From: Fimbriimonadaceae bacterium | GTDB lineage: Bacteria > Armatimonadota > Fimbriimonadia > Fimbriimonadales > Fimbriimonadaceae | Direction: 5' to 3' | Assembly: GCA_947447315.1 (NCBI GenBank) | Contig: CANFJD010000134.1 | Span: 1-7,693, forward strand | DNA: 7,693 nucleotides | In this document: piece by piece, positions 1 through 6,192 of the stretch | Numbering within the stretch: the stretch's first letter is position 1 | Layout of the letters: each line of letters starts with the position of its first letter | Notes under the pieces: generated by a model | Told to the model about the DNA's origin: nothing | Databases searched by the model: none | What the model saw: only the letters and a program-made list of their open reading frames with translations | Made by a program: the position numbers and the translations under genes

Positions 1-562
1 CGCCATGTTGCATGCGAGCAATTGGCCGCAGGTCCATATCTAGGAGAATTCGGGGGACCACCACCATACTTGCAGGCGGTTGCATGGAATCATCCGCCTG
101 TTCGACGGCGTCGGGCTTGGTTCCAGTGGGCACCGGGGCAGCGGTGGGAGCAGCTTGCGGGTGGATTTGATCGGAGAGGGCTGTCCGGAGGCGCTTTACC
201 TTCTTGTCGAGAGCTGCCCGAGATCTCTGGGTGCGCAGTTCGGAATCCATAACCAACCGAAAACCACCACTATTAATCTTTTCCCACCGACCAGCCGTAA
301 CGAGCGCTAGTTGTTTCATGACTTCGTCGGTTGAGCGATCTTGGACATCAACCAGTACGACTTCGTTTTGGAACTGCGGCCCGGCTTCGAGACGAACTTT
401 GAAGTCGGCACTCCAGTTTTCGAGAAGACGAGGAACACGCTCAGCCCTCCCCTGATAGGTCATTTTTTCGGGCAAAGTTTGTGCGAATGCGGCGCCGCTT
501 AGTACGCCCATTACGGCCAGATACAAGCTAATAGAAAGGGTACGGGTGGGAAACGGCCGCAT
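1..562 (-). CDS. Secreted protein with possible secretin-N-like (STN) domain; 5' part only, runs off the window
   Basis: An open frame of 187 codons on the minus strand starts at ATG 562 and is still open at base 1, so the C-terminus is missing. The N-terminus is a clear Sec signal peptide: MRPFPTRTLS, a hydrophobic stretch to about residue 24, and a signal peptidase I site after AFA (residues 25-27). Residues ~40-106 alternate strands and helices, with a pattern (RLLENW, then VVLVDVQDRSTDEVMKQLA, then GGFRLVMD) that resembles the small STN/secretin N-terminal fold; this is a family guess. Residues ~108-131 are charged and probably helical. Residues ~134-166 are a Pro/Ala-rich linker. After export the protein would act in the periplasm or outer envelope. 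It is divergent from carA across 82 bases. A TATCGT -10-like box lies 11 bases before the ATG. I am confident that the gene and the signal peptide are real; the function is not known. Confidence 0.75.
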   Translation of the reverse strand, partial: MRPFPTRTLSISLYLAVMGVLSGAAFAQTLPEKMTYQGRAERVPRLLENWSADFKVRLEAGPQFQNEVVLVDVQDRSTDEVMKQLALVTAGRWEKINSGGFRLVMDSELRTQRSRAALDKKVKRLRTALSDQIHPQAAPTAAPVPTGTKPDAVEQADDSMQPPASMVVVPRILLDMDLRPIARMQHG

Positions 563-573
563 GCCTCTACTTT

Positions 574-579
574 ACGATA
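574..579 (-). promoter_or_regulatory. -10-like box TATCGT of the left-edge secreted-protein gene
   Basis: Read on the minus strand, TATCGT lies 11 bases before ATG 562. Transcription from it would begin about 5 bases before the start codon. I see no good -35 hexamer at 16-18 bases, so this is a weak call that rests on position. Confidence 0.3.
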
Positions 580-623
580 TTCCAACAAAAAAGAGGAACC
601 GTCGGACCCATTACGGGCGGCAA

Positions 624-633
624 AGGGTACCCT
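624..633. promoter_or_regulatory. Perfect palindrome AGGGTACCCT before carA, overlapping a -10-like TACCCT
   Basis: This 10-base perfect inverted repeat lies 11 bases before the carA start. Its plus-strand half, TACCCT (628-633), fits a TANNNT -10 box, and the same hexamer is present on the minus strand. The core GGGTACCCT recurs 9 bases before carB (2442-2450). Both copies follow a GGGCGGC tract: here with AAA inserted between tract and core, in front of carB with none. It could be a promoter core, an operator, or both. No regulator can be named from the sequence. Confidence 0.45.
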
Positions 634-644
634 CTCTATCTAAG

Positions 645-1745
645 TTGACCCGCACCCTTTACCTGAGCGACGGCGCCCGATTTTCGGGCCACGCATTAGG
701 AGCCGAGGCTCCGACCGCCGGGGAGGTGGTGTTTAACACCGGCATGACCGGCTACCAAGAGATCCTGACTGATCCCAGCTACGCGGGGCAGATCGTACTC
801 TTGACCTACCCGCTGATCGGAAATTACGGGATTAACGACGATGACTTTGAATCGGACCGGGTGCAGCCCACCGGGCTGATTGTTCGGGAAGCAGAAGAGG
901 TCCCGAGTAACTGGAGGGCGACCAAGAGTTTGGACCGTTTCCTCCGCGATCGAGGCACCACGGCGATTCAGGGGATCGACACGAGGGCGTTGACCAAGCA
1001 TATTCGCGACTCGGGCGTCTTGATGGGCGTGATTGCGGATTCTGATGAGGCAGCGGCGGCTACTTTTGCGGCGGCGAAAAAATATGACGAGACTGACTTT
1101 GTGGAGCAGGTCACGACGGCCACTCCATACCGATGGGGCCGACATGGTAAGCAAACAATGGACGAGCCCGAGGAATCGGGTCGCGTTCGCCTTGCCGTTC
1201 TGGACTGCGGTTTGAAACACAACATTTTGCGCCGGTTCTATCGGTCGGGCTGCGCGCCGATTGTTTTCCCGGCGAGTGCGACGGCCGACGAAATTTTGGC
1301 GGCGAAGCCGGACGGAATTTTGCTCAGCCCCGGGCCCGGCGATCCGGCCCGTTTGCACGGCGCGGTGAAAACCGTTCAGGACCTGTTGGGACAGCGTCCC
1401 ATGTTTGGCATCTGCCTGGGGAACCAGCTGCTTTGCCACGCGGTCGGCGGTACGACTTACAAGCTTAAGTTTGGACACCGTGGGTCTAACCACCCGGTGA
1501 AGGACTTGCGAACGGGCAAGGTGACGATTACCTCGCAAAATCACGGTTACGCCGTGAATGCGAATTCCCTGCCTCCGGAGGCGACGGTCACTCAGATTAA
1601 TTTGAACGATTCTACGGTGGAGGGGATTGAAGTGAAGGGCGCAGACGCGCAGTCGATTCAGTATCACCCGGAAGCGGCTCCCGGACCGTGGGATTCTCGC
1701 CCGTACTTTGCCGAGTTTGTCGAGCGCATTCGCGCGGCAGCTTAA
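645..1745 (+). CDS. carA: Carbamoyl-phosphate synthase small (glutaminase) subunit
   Basis: CarA hydrolyses glutamine and channels the ammonia to the large subunit for carbamoyl phosphate synthesis, feeding pyrimidines and arginine in the cytoplasm. The N-terminal CPSase domain is clear (GEVVFNTGMTGYQEILTDPSY, then IDTRALTKHIR). It is followed by a class I glutamine amidotransferase domain: SPGPGDP oxyanion region, nucleophile Cys257 in FGICLGNQ, SQNHGYAV, and His341/Glu343 in YHPEAAPG. These catalytic residues sit a constant 12 positions before the E. coli Cys269, His353 and Glu355. I chose TTG 645 because family similarity begins there (TRTLYLSDG), giving 366 residues against 382 in E. coli. 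An in-frame GTG at 546 would add 33 unrelated residues and overlap the divergent gene. Asn260 replaces the His usual in GICLGHQ. No carB N-terminal half follows; the next gene is convergent, 18 bases away. Confidence 0.95.
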   Translation: MTRTLYLSDGARFSGHALGAEAPTAGEVVFNTGMTGYQEILTDPSYAGQIVLLTYPLIGNYGINDDDFESDRVQPTGLIVREAEEVPSNWRATKSLDRFLRDRGTTAIQGIDTRALTKHIRDSGVLMGVIADSDEAAAATFAAAKKYDETDFVEQVTTATPYRWGRHGKQTMDEPEESGRVRLAVLDCGLKHNILRRFYRSGCAPIVFPASATADEILAAKPDGILLSPGPGDPARLHGAVKTVQDLLGQRPMFGICLGNQLLCHAVGGTTYKLKFGHRGSNHPVKDLRTGKVTITSQNHGYAVNANSLPPEATVTQINLNDSTVEGIEVKGADAQSIQYHPEAAPGPWDSRPYFAEFVERIRAAA

Positions 1746-1763
1746 GTTGCTCTGACCCGCGTT

Positions 1764-2360
1764 TTAGGATGTAGGATCGGGTTCGACGTAGCCAATTGGC
1801 ACCTTGGTACCGGCGTAGAACGATGATTCCGCTTCGTACGGCTCCCAGTACGGGGTCCAGTTGACGTGACCGTCCAGAAAGCCGCTCAAGAGTTCGGAAT
1901 GGCCGACGAGGTCCATCCATTGGTATTCACCTGGGCGAACCATGAAATTGTCCGGGAATTGCCCCCGATCTCTTTGCATGAACAGGGCCTTTACAACCGG
2001 ATGCTTGGTTGAATCGAACTTGTATTTGAAGTTAAACGTGCGTTCCATGTAGCGCACATCGTAGCTGTACGGCGTGTAGTATCCGCCGGGAGCACCGTAA
2101 TGATCCTGAGAAAAGGTGGGTTCGGCTTGGGGCAGCTTCCCCCGAAACGACGTCATGCTCAGGGGGTATCGGTTGTCGTTATCGGTCATGTAGATGTTTA
2201 TTGCGACGACGCACTGCTTGAGATCGGATCGGACGGCAGCTTCTTTTGCGGCCTTTTTGGCGCGAGGTCCTAACGCCATCCAGGCAATCGCGGAAAGGAC
2301 AACAATGATCGCAAGGACCGCCAATATCTCAACTAACGTAAATCCGCGGCGTTTACCCAC
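1764..2360 (-). CDS. Prepilin-type N-terminal cleavage/methylation domain protein (pseudopilin-like)
   Basis: The N-terminus GKRRGFTLVEILAVLAII is a textbook type IV prepilin/pseudopilin signal. It has a short basic leader, a prepilin peptidase site between Gly6 and Phe7, Glu five residues into the mature chain, and a ~20-residue hydrophobic helix that would anchor it in the inner membrane and pack into a pilus or secretion pseudopilus. The soluble part is rich in Tyr and aromatic residues and has FLDGHVNW near the C-terminus. This recalls the short DG-containing tail seen in many stand-alone prepilin-like proteins of Planctomycetes and Armatimonadota. Start GTG 2360 gives 198 residues with a normal leader length. 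TTG 2423 is possible and would add 21 Pro/Arg-rich residues. Neither start has a clear ribosome binding site. It sits alone between carA and carB on the opposite strand, with no other pilus genes in view, so its partner system is unknown. Confidence 0.82.
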   Translation of the reverse strand: MGKRRGFTLVEILAVLAIIVVLSAIAWMALGPRAKKAAKEAAVRSDLKQCVVAINIYMTDNDNRYPLSMTSFRGKLPQAEPTFSQDHYGAPGGYYTPYSYDVRYMERTFNFKYKFDSTKHPVVKALFMQRDRGQFPDNFMVRPGEYQWMDLVGHSELLSGFLDGHVNWTPYWEPYEAESSFYAGTKVPIGYVEPDPTS

Positions 2361-2441
2361 AAGTAATGGACGGGCGGCGGATGACCGGTTGGTTCGGTCA
2401 GGTTCGGGAGGACCCTTTGCCAAGTATTTGGGAGGGGCGGC

Positions 2442-2450
2442 GGGTACCCT
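2442..2450. promoter_or_regulatory. GGGTACCCT element before carB, containing a -10-like TACCCT
   Basis: The palindrome GGGTACCC plus T matches the element in front of carA and ends 9 bases before ATG 2460. TACCCT at 2445-2450 fits TANNNT, giving a predicted transcript start about 3 bases before the ATG. The dyad also offers TAGGGT on the opposite strand, towards the prepilin gene. No convincing -35 box was found. Confidence 0.45.
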
Positions 2451-2459
2451 ACTCCTTTA

Positions 2460-4070
2460 ATGAGTGATACCGTTCTTGTCCTTGGCTCCGGCCCGATTCG
2501 AATTGGACAAGGCATTGAGTTCGACTACTCATGCGTTCACTGCGTTTGGTCTTTGCGGGCCATGGGCTACCGCGCGATCATCGTAAACAACAACCCAGAG
2601 ACGGTTTCCACAGACTTTGACACCGGCGATGGCCTTTACTTTGAGCCGGTAACGCTAGAAGATACGCTGGACATCGTCGCTCACGAAAATCCAATCGGGG
2701 TGGTTTGCCAGTTTGGCGGCCAGACGGCGATTAATCTAGCAGAAGGGTTGGATAAGGCGGGCGTCAAAGTACTTGGCACCTCCCCGGCTTCTATTGCAGC
2801 GGCGGAAGATCGCGAACAGTTTGATGCGCTTCTGGAACGGCTGAACATTGCGCGACCACGCGGTAAAGCGGTGCGTTCTTTGGCGGAGGCGGCAGCGATT
2901 GCCGAGGAAGTTGGCTACCCAGTTTTGGTTCGCCCCAGTTTTGTGTTGGGCGGGCGGGCAATGGAAATCGTGTTCTCGCCGGCGCAGTTGGAAGGCTTCT
3001 ATCGGGAAGCGGAGGATGCAAACCCCGGTCAGCCAGTTCTGGTCGACAAGTACCTGAACGGTACCGAGGCAGAGGTGGATGTGATTTCGGACGGCACCGA
3101 TACCTTGGTGCCGGGCATCATGGAGCACATTGAGCGCGCGGGGATTCACTCGGGTGACTCGATGGCGGTTTATCCTCCCGTATCGCTGAGTGCCGAGGTG
3201 CAAGCGGAGCTAACGGAAGCGGCGCGGCGTATTGCGATTGAGCTGAACGTGCGCGGCCTGATGAATATTCAGTTCGTGGTTCAGGACGGCAAGATTTACG
3301 TTTTAGAAGTAAATCCCCGGGCGAGCCGGACGGTGCCTTACCTTAGCAAAATCACCCGGGTGGCGATGGTAGATCTCGCAACTCGCTGCATGATGGGCGC
3401 GAAGTTAGCGGAGCTTGGCTATACCAGCGGATTGTGGAGCTCGATCGAGCGCCGCACGTTAACGCCGGACGAAGTGAGCGCCGGGATTCCGGTGAGCCGA
3501 TTCTTTGCGATCAAGGCGCCGGTATTTAGCTTCCAGAAGCTTGGGCGGGTGGAACCTTCCTTGGGACCCGAAATGAAATCGACGGGCGAGATTTTGGGAC
3601 TCGATCCGACTTATGCGGGGGCGCTTTACAAGGCCATGGTCGCGAGCGGGATCGTGTTCAAGGGTGACGGCGCCGTTTGTCTCTCGGTGCGAGAAGCGGA
3701 TAAGGAGATGGCATTGCAGATTGGTCGCGGTTTGCAGGCGGAAGGGCGGGCGATCATTGCCACCCCAGGAACGGCAGCTTTTCTGCGCGAGAACGGCGTG
3801 GAGTGCCGAATGGTGAACAAGATTCAGGCGGGTTCTCCGAATCTGCTCGATTCCATCATGCAAGGCGAAATTAGCTTGATGATCAATACTCCATCGCTAA
3901 ACGAAACGCCGCAAAGTGAAGCGGCGCGGATTCGCCGGGCGTGTATTGAAACCGGGGTGCCCTGCGTAACGAGCATTGATACAGCAGTCGCTCTAGTTCA
4001 CGCCCTCGCGGTGTTCAGAGATCCATCTGCAGCTACCTGTTTGCGACTAGAAGAATATTTTGAGGCTTAA
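2460..4070 (+). CDS. carB: Carbamoyl-phosphate synthase large subunit, C-terminal half only (split CarB)
   Basis: This 536-residue protein matches only the second half of the usual ~1,070-residue CarB: the carbamate-phosphorylating synthetase domain plus the allosteric MGS-like domain. It begins SDTVLVLGSGPIRIGQGIEF, the text found mid-protein in full-length CarB. The biotin-carboxylase-like preATP-grasp fold is followed by ATP-grasp motifs YPVLVRPSFVLGGRAMEIV (~153-171), MEHIERAGIHSGDS (~221-234) and VLEVNPRASRTVPYLSK (~281-297). The MGS domain (~400-536) has TPGTA (Thr435, Thr438) and VNK (Lys454), matching the nucleotide-effector site in E. coli. Glu225 and Asp233 match the ornithine-site Glu783 and Asp791. 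About 17 residues near 325-345 are extra relative to my recollection of Bacillus CarB. The N-terminal half is absent: an opposite-strand gene lies directly upstream. Split CarB is known in some archaea and Aquifex. The nitrilase gene follows after three bases. Confidence 0.93.
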   Translation: MSDTVLVLGSGPIRIGQGIEFDYSCVHCVWSLRAMGYRAIIVNNNPETVSTDFDTGDGLYFEPVTLEDTLDIVAHENPIGVVCQFGGQTAINLAEGLDKAGVKVLGTSPASIAAAEDREQFDALLERLNIARPRGKAVRSLAEAAAIAEEVGYPVLVRPSFVLGGRAMEIVFSPAQLEGFYREAEDANPGQPVLVDKYLNGTEAEVDVISDGTDTLVPGIMEHIERAGIHSGDSMAVYPPVSLSAEVQAELTEAARRIAIELNVRGLMNIQFVVQDGKIYVLEVNPRASRTVPYLSKITRVAMVDLATRCMMGAKLAELGYTSGLWSSIERRTLTPDEVSAGIPVSRFFAIKAPVFSFQKLGRVEPSLGPEMKSTGEILGLDPTYAGALYKAMVASGIVFKGDGAVCLSVREADKEMALQIGRGLQAEGRAIIATPGTAAFLRENGVECRMVNKIQAGSPNLLDSIMQGEISLMINTPSLNETPQSEAARIRRACIETGVPCVTSIDTAVALVHALAVFRDPSAATCLRLEEYFEA

Positions 4071-4073
4071 CCG

Positions 4074-4904
4074 GTGAAGGTTGGCAGTTTTCAATCACCG
4101 GTCGTCTATTCCGATCCAGGCGCAAACGTGGCCTATGCCTTGGATCGAATGGGAAGCACGCCCGGTTTGGATTTAGCGGTCTTTCCCGAAGCATTTCTGA
4201 CCGGTTACGGCGCCGAGAGTCGGGATGCAGGGTTTGCCATGGCAATGAGCGACTTCGGAGCGCTGTCTCCGCTGGAGCAATTCTCGCGTGACCACGGCAC
4301 CGTCATCGTGGTGGGAGCGATCGTGGCGGAACAGGATTTGCTTCGAAACCGGGCGTTTGTGATTTCTCCGTCGGGCACGAGCTATTACGACAAGACCCAC
4401 CTGCCATTTTTGGGAGTGGATCGGTTTGTGACGGCGGGGGATCGGTTGGAGCAATTTCCGGTACAGGACGCGCGGTTGGGCGTTCTGATTTGCTACGATC
4501 AGCGGCCGCCGGAGCCGACTCGGACACTGGCACTTGAAGGCATCGATATCCTTGCCTTGCCTACTAACTGGCCAGAAGGAGCGGAGACTTCGGCGGACTT
4601 CATCAGCATTGCGCGGGCCGCGGAAAACAAGATTTTCGTGGTGACTTGCAACCGCGTGGGGACAGAAAGTGGCTTTCGATTCATTGGCCGCAGCCGGATC
4701 ATTGATCCTTCGGGGCGAGTGCTGGCACAAGCTGAGGCCAACGAAACCGTGCTGGTGGCGGACATTGACGTGAACCATGCGCGACAAAAGCGAACCGTGA
4801 ACCGCCCCGGAGAATATGAAATTGACGTGATGGGGGAGCGAAGACCAAATTTATACGGCGCAATTAAGAACGAATACGTTCCAATTCCGTCTAAAGAGGG
4901 GTAA
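4074..4904 (+). CDS. Carbon-nitrogen hydrolase (nitrilase superfamily amidohydrolase)
   Basis: The enzyme hydrolyses a non-peptide C-N bond by a Glu-Lys-Cys mechanism, probably in the cytoplasm since no signal peptide is seen. The triad is visible: Glu39 in FPEAFLTGYG, Lys107 in YYDKTHLP and the nucleophile Cys140 in VLICYDQRPPEP, with ALPTNWP downstream. The length of 276 residues is typical. The helper Glu found between Lys and Cys in many members appears to be Asp116 in LGVDRFVTAGD, a form I recall as common in one subgroup. GTG 4074 is three bases after the carB stop, so the two genes are probably cotranscribed and translationally linked. This position makes an amide or carbamoyl substrate tempting (for example N-carbamoyl amines or omega-amides), but the sequence does not decide it. 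The family call is firm and the substrate is unknown. Confidence 0.9.
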   Translation: MKVGSFQSPVVYSDPGANVAYALDRMGSTPGLDLAVFPEAFLTGYGAESRDAGFAMAMSDFGALSPLEQFSRDHGTVIVVGAIVAEQDLLRNRAFVISPSGTSYYDKTHLPFLGVDRFVTAGDRLEQFPVQDARLGVLICYDQRPPEPTRTLALEGIDILALPTNWPEGAETSADFISIARAAENKIFVVTCNRVGTESGFRFIGRSRIIDPSGRVLAQAEANETVLVADIDVNHARQKRTVNRPGEYEIDVMGERRPNLYGAIKNEYVPIPSKEG

Positions 4905-4928
4905 CGAGTCGATCTGTTTGGGGACTTG

Positions 4929-4934
4929 TAAAAT
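4929..4934 (+). promoter_or_regulatory. -10-like box TAAAAT of the lipoprotein gene
   Basis: TAAAAT, close to the consensus TATAAT, ends 5 bases before ATG 4940 in a local AT-rich patch within GC-rich surroundings. It would place the transcript start at or beside the ATG, implying leaderless translation from 4940. If the later ATG 4964 is used instead, the leader would be about 24 bases, with a G-rich run just before it. No good -35 box was seen. Confidence 0.45.
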
Positions 4935-4939
4935 ATTGT

Positions 4940-6139
4940 ATGACTAAGTTGTCGGTGGGGGGAATGAGAACGATTTTCGGTCGAAGAGGTGGCTCGCTGA
5001 GCGTGCTGATTTCGACCGGCGTGGCGGCGTTAGTGATCGGCTGCGGCGGCAGCGGCGATGGGGGTTCCACTGGCATCACGGCGACGGGGACTCTCGCGAC
5101 CGGAACCACCACCACGGCCACCACTTCTACGGCGACGACGAGCACGGCAACAACAAGCACCGCAACCACTTCAACCGCGACAACTTCCACCGGAACTACT
5201 GGCGGTGACCCCGGGGTGCTGCCGAAAAACAAGATTTTTTACGATGATTTGAAAGCAGACGCGGTTGAGTATCGCTACATTGATCCGACGGGATCGGGAG
5301 ATACGCTTTATGCCTCCCTGCCTTTTCAGTTCAGCGGGTTTTCACCGAATCCAGTGGTCAGTAGCCAGTACTTCTTCGGGGCCCAGGCTTCAGCGGGTTC
5401 CAAGTGGAGAATTTATCGTAACTCAACGGTGTCATTGTCGGGGGCGATCAACCAGACGCCGAGCGTTTCCTATGACTCGATTGACGGCCTTCAGGTAGCG
5501 AATAACGGCAAATTCTTGGTTTTCCTCGCTTCCAGTGCTGGTTCCGCCAGTCGAATGTACTATCTGGCGCTAACTACTCCGTTGACCGATCCGATTCTAG
5601 TGGACGATGCGGACCGATTCCATATTAGTCCGTTGAGTGATCAGGTGGTTTACAGCAAGCCAGTGGGGGGGCACGGAGCGATTTTCACTCGTCCATTGCC
5701 TACCGGCTCATCGACCAAAGTTATTGACGTGGATGGCAAGGAGGATTTCGATCCTCAATTTAATAAGGATGCCAGCAAGATCGTGTTCTCGAGTGATCGG
5801 AACGGTCCCCAATTTGATCTTTACTTGGCAAATGCCGACGGAAGCAACCTGAAACGGTTGACCGATACACCGGATGTGAGTGAGGCGGGCGCGAGCTTCA
5901 ATGAAGCGGGGACCCAAATTGGTTACGTCGCCAGCGGAGCCACGACATCGCTGAATCGATTGCCACTCACGGGATCGACGGTAGTGTTGAAGGAATCAGC
6001 GGGCCTTAGCGGAACGAGATGGACGGGGGCTGATGGGAAGGCTAAGGCGACCGGTACAAACTCTATGAATGTCGGATTGACGCCAAAGAAGCGACCGAAA
6101 GCCGCGATCAAGCCGGCCGCAGAATTGAAACCACGTTAA
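4940..6139 (+). CDS. Lipoprotein with Thr-rich repeat linker and PD40/TolB-like beta-propeller
   Basis: This is a predicted envelope lipoprotein. An N-terminal basic region (GRRGG) and hydrophobic stretch lead to the lipobox LVIGC, with lipidated Cys35, followed by a Gly/Ser-rich tether. Residues ~47-88 are a Thr-rich linker containing five exact ATTST pentapeptides (60-84), probably an extended spacer off the membrane. From ~95 the protein is beta-rich. The clearest PD40-type blade is DPQFNKDASKIVFSSDRNG, then DLYLANADGSNLKRLTD (~270-312); SEAGASFNEAGTQIGYVAS is the next. This is the TolB/WD40-like propeller pattern, usually used for protein or glycan contacts. The C-terminus ends in a basic Lys/Pro/Ala-rich tail (KKRPKAAIKPAAELKPR). 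Start ATG 4940 is chosen because of the -10 box just upstream; ATG 4964 would give a shorter but still valid signal peptide. No enzyme motif is seen and the partner is unknown. Confidence 0.8.
   Translation: MTKLSVGGMRTIFGRRGGSLSVLISTGVAALVIGCGGSGDGGSTGITATGTLATGTTTTATTSTATTSTATTSTATTSTATTSTGTTGGDPGVLPKNKIFYDDLKADAVEYRYIDPTGSGDTLYASLPFQFSGFSPNPVVSSQYFFGAQASAGSKWRIYRNSTVSLSGAINQTPSVSYDSIDGLQVANNGKFLVFLASSAGSASRMYYLALTTPLTDPILVDDADRFHISPLSDQVVYSKPVGGHGAIFTRPLPTGSSTKVIDVDGKEDFDPQFNKDASKIVFSSDRNGPQFDLYLANADGSNLKRLTDTPDVSEAGASFNEAGTQIGYVASGATTSLNRLPLTGSTVVLKESAGLSGTRWTGADGKAKATGTNSMNVGLTPKKRPKAAIKPAAELKPR
5117..5191 (+). repeat. Five tandem ATTST pentapeptide repeats, exact in protein but divergent in codons
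   Basis: Five 15-base units encode Ala-Thr-Thr-Ser-Thr without a change. The DNA units differ widely: Ala uses GCC, GCG, GCA, GCA, GCG, and Ser uses TCT, AGC, AGC, TCA, TCC. It is a protein repeat rather than a simple DNA repeat and forms the core of the lipoprotein linker. Confidence 0.9.
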
Positions 6140-6148
6140 TTTTGAATC

Positions 6149-6179
6149 GTTCTGATCACGCAACGACCGTGGTCAGAAC
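6149..6179. terminator. Long inverted repeat between convergent genes, likely bidirectional terminator
   Basis: A 12-base arm GTTCTGATCACG (6149-6160) faces CGTGGTCAGAAC (6168-6179) across a 7-base loop CAACGAC. Eleven pairs are Watson-Crick and one is a G-T wobble. It fills the 53-base gap between the stop codons of the lipoprotein and the AraC-type gene. AT-rich flanks on both sides (AATTTTGAAT before, CAATTTTA after) give modest T-runs, so it could end transcription in both directions. The T-tracts are weak for a classical intrinsic terminator. Confidence 0.7.
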
Positions 6180-6192
6180 ACTCAATTTTAGG

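Noticed and set aside
22..455. Three short plus-strand frames near the left edge (22-252, 80-310, 204-455)
   Set aside because: They overlap each other and lie opposite the minus-strand gene with a clear signal peptide. None has a ribosome site or recognisable domain.
546..644. Upstream GTG start for carA adding 33 residues
   Set aside because: The added residues are basic and unlike CarA, they would overlap the divergent gene's start, and the TACCCT box lies inside them. Family similarity begins at TTG 645.
696..1667. Long minus-strand open frame of 323 codons opposite carA
   Set aside because: It lies wholly inside carA, which has all catalytic motifs. The antisense product is Arg-rich with no recognisable domain, as expected for a shadow frame in GC-rich coding DNA.
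1746..1763. Possible terminator between carA and the prepilin gene
   Set aside because: The 18-base gap has no inverted repeat that I can see and only a TTTT run, so no terminator is called.
2736..3203. Minus-strand frames opposite carB (2736-3203 and 3459-3863)
   Set aside because: Both are inside conserved carB coding sequence, have no start signals, and give low-complexity Arg/His-rich products.
4891..5232. Minus-strand Val/Pro-rich frame of 113 codons
   Set aside because: Its VVAV-type repeat is simply the antisense of the Thr/Ala codons in the lipoprotein linker.
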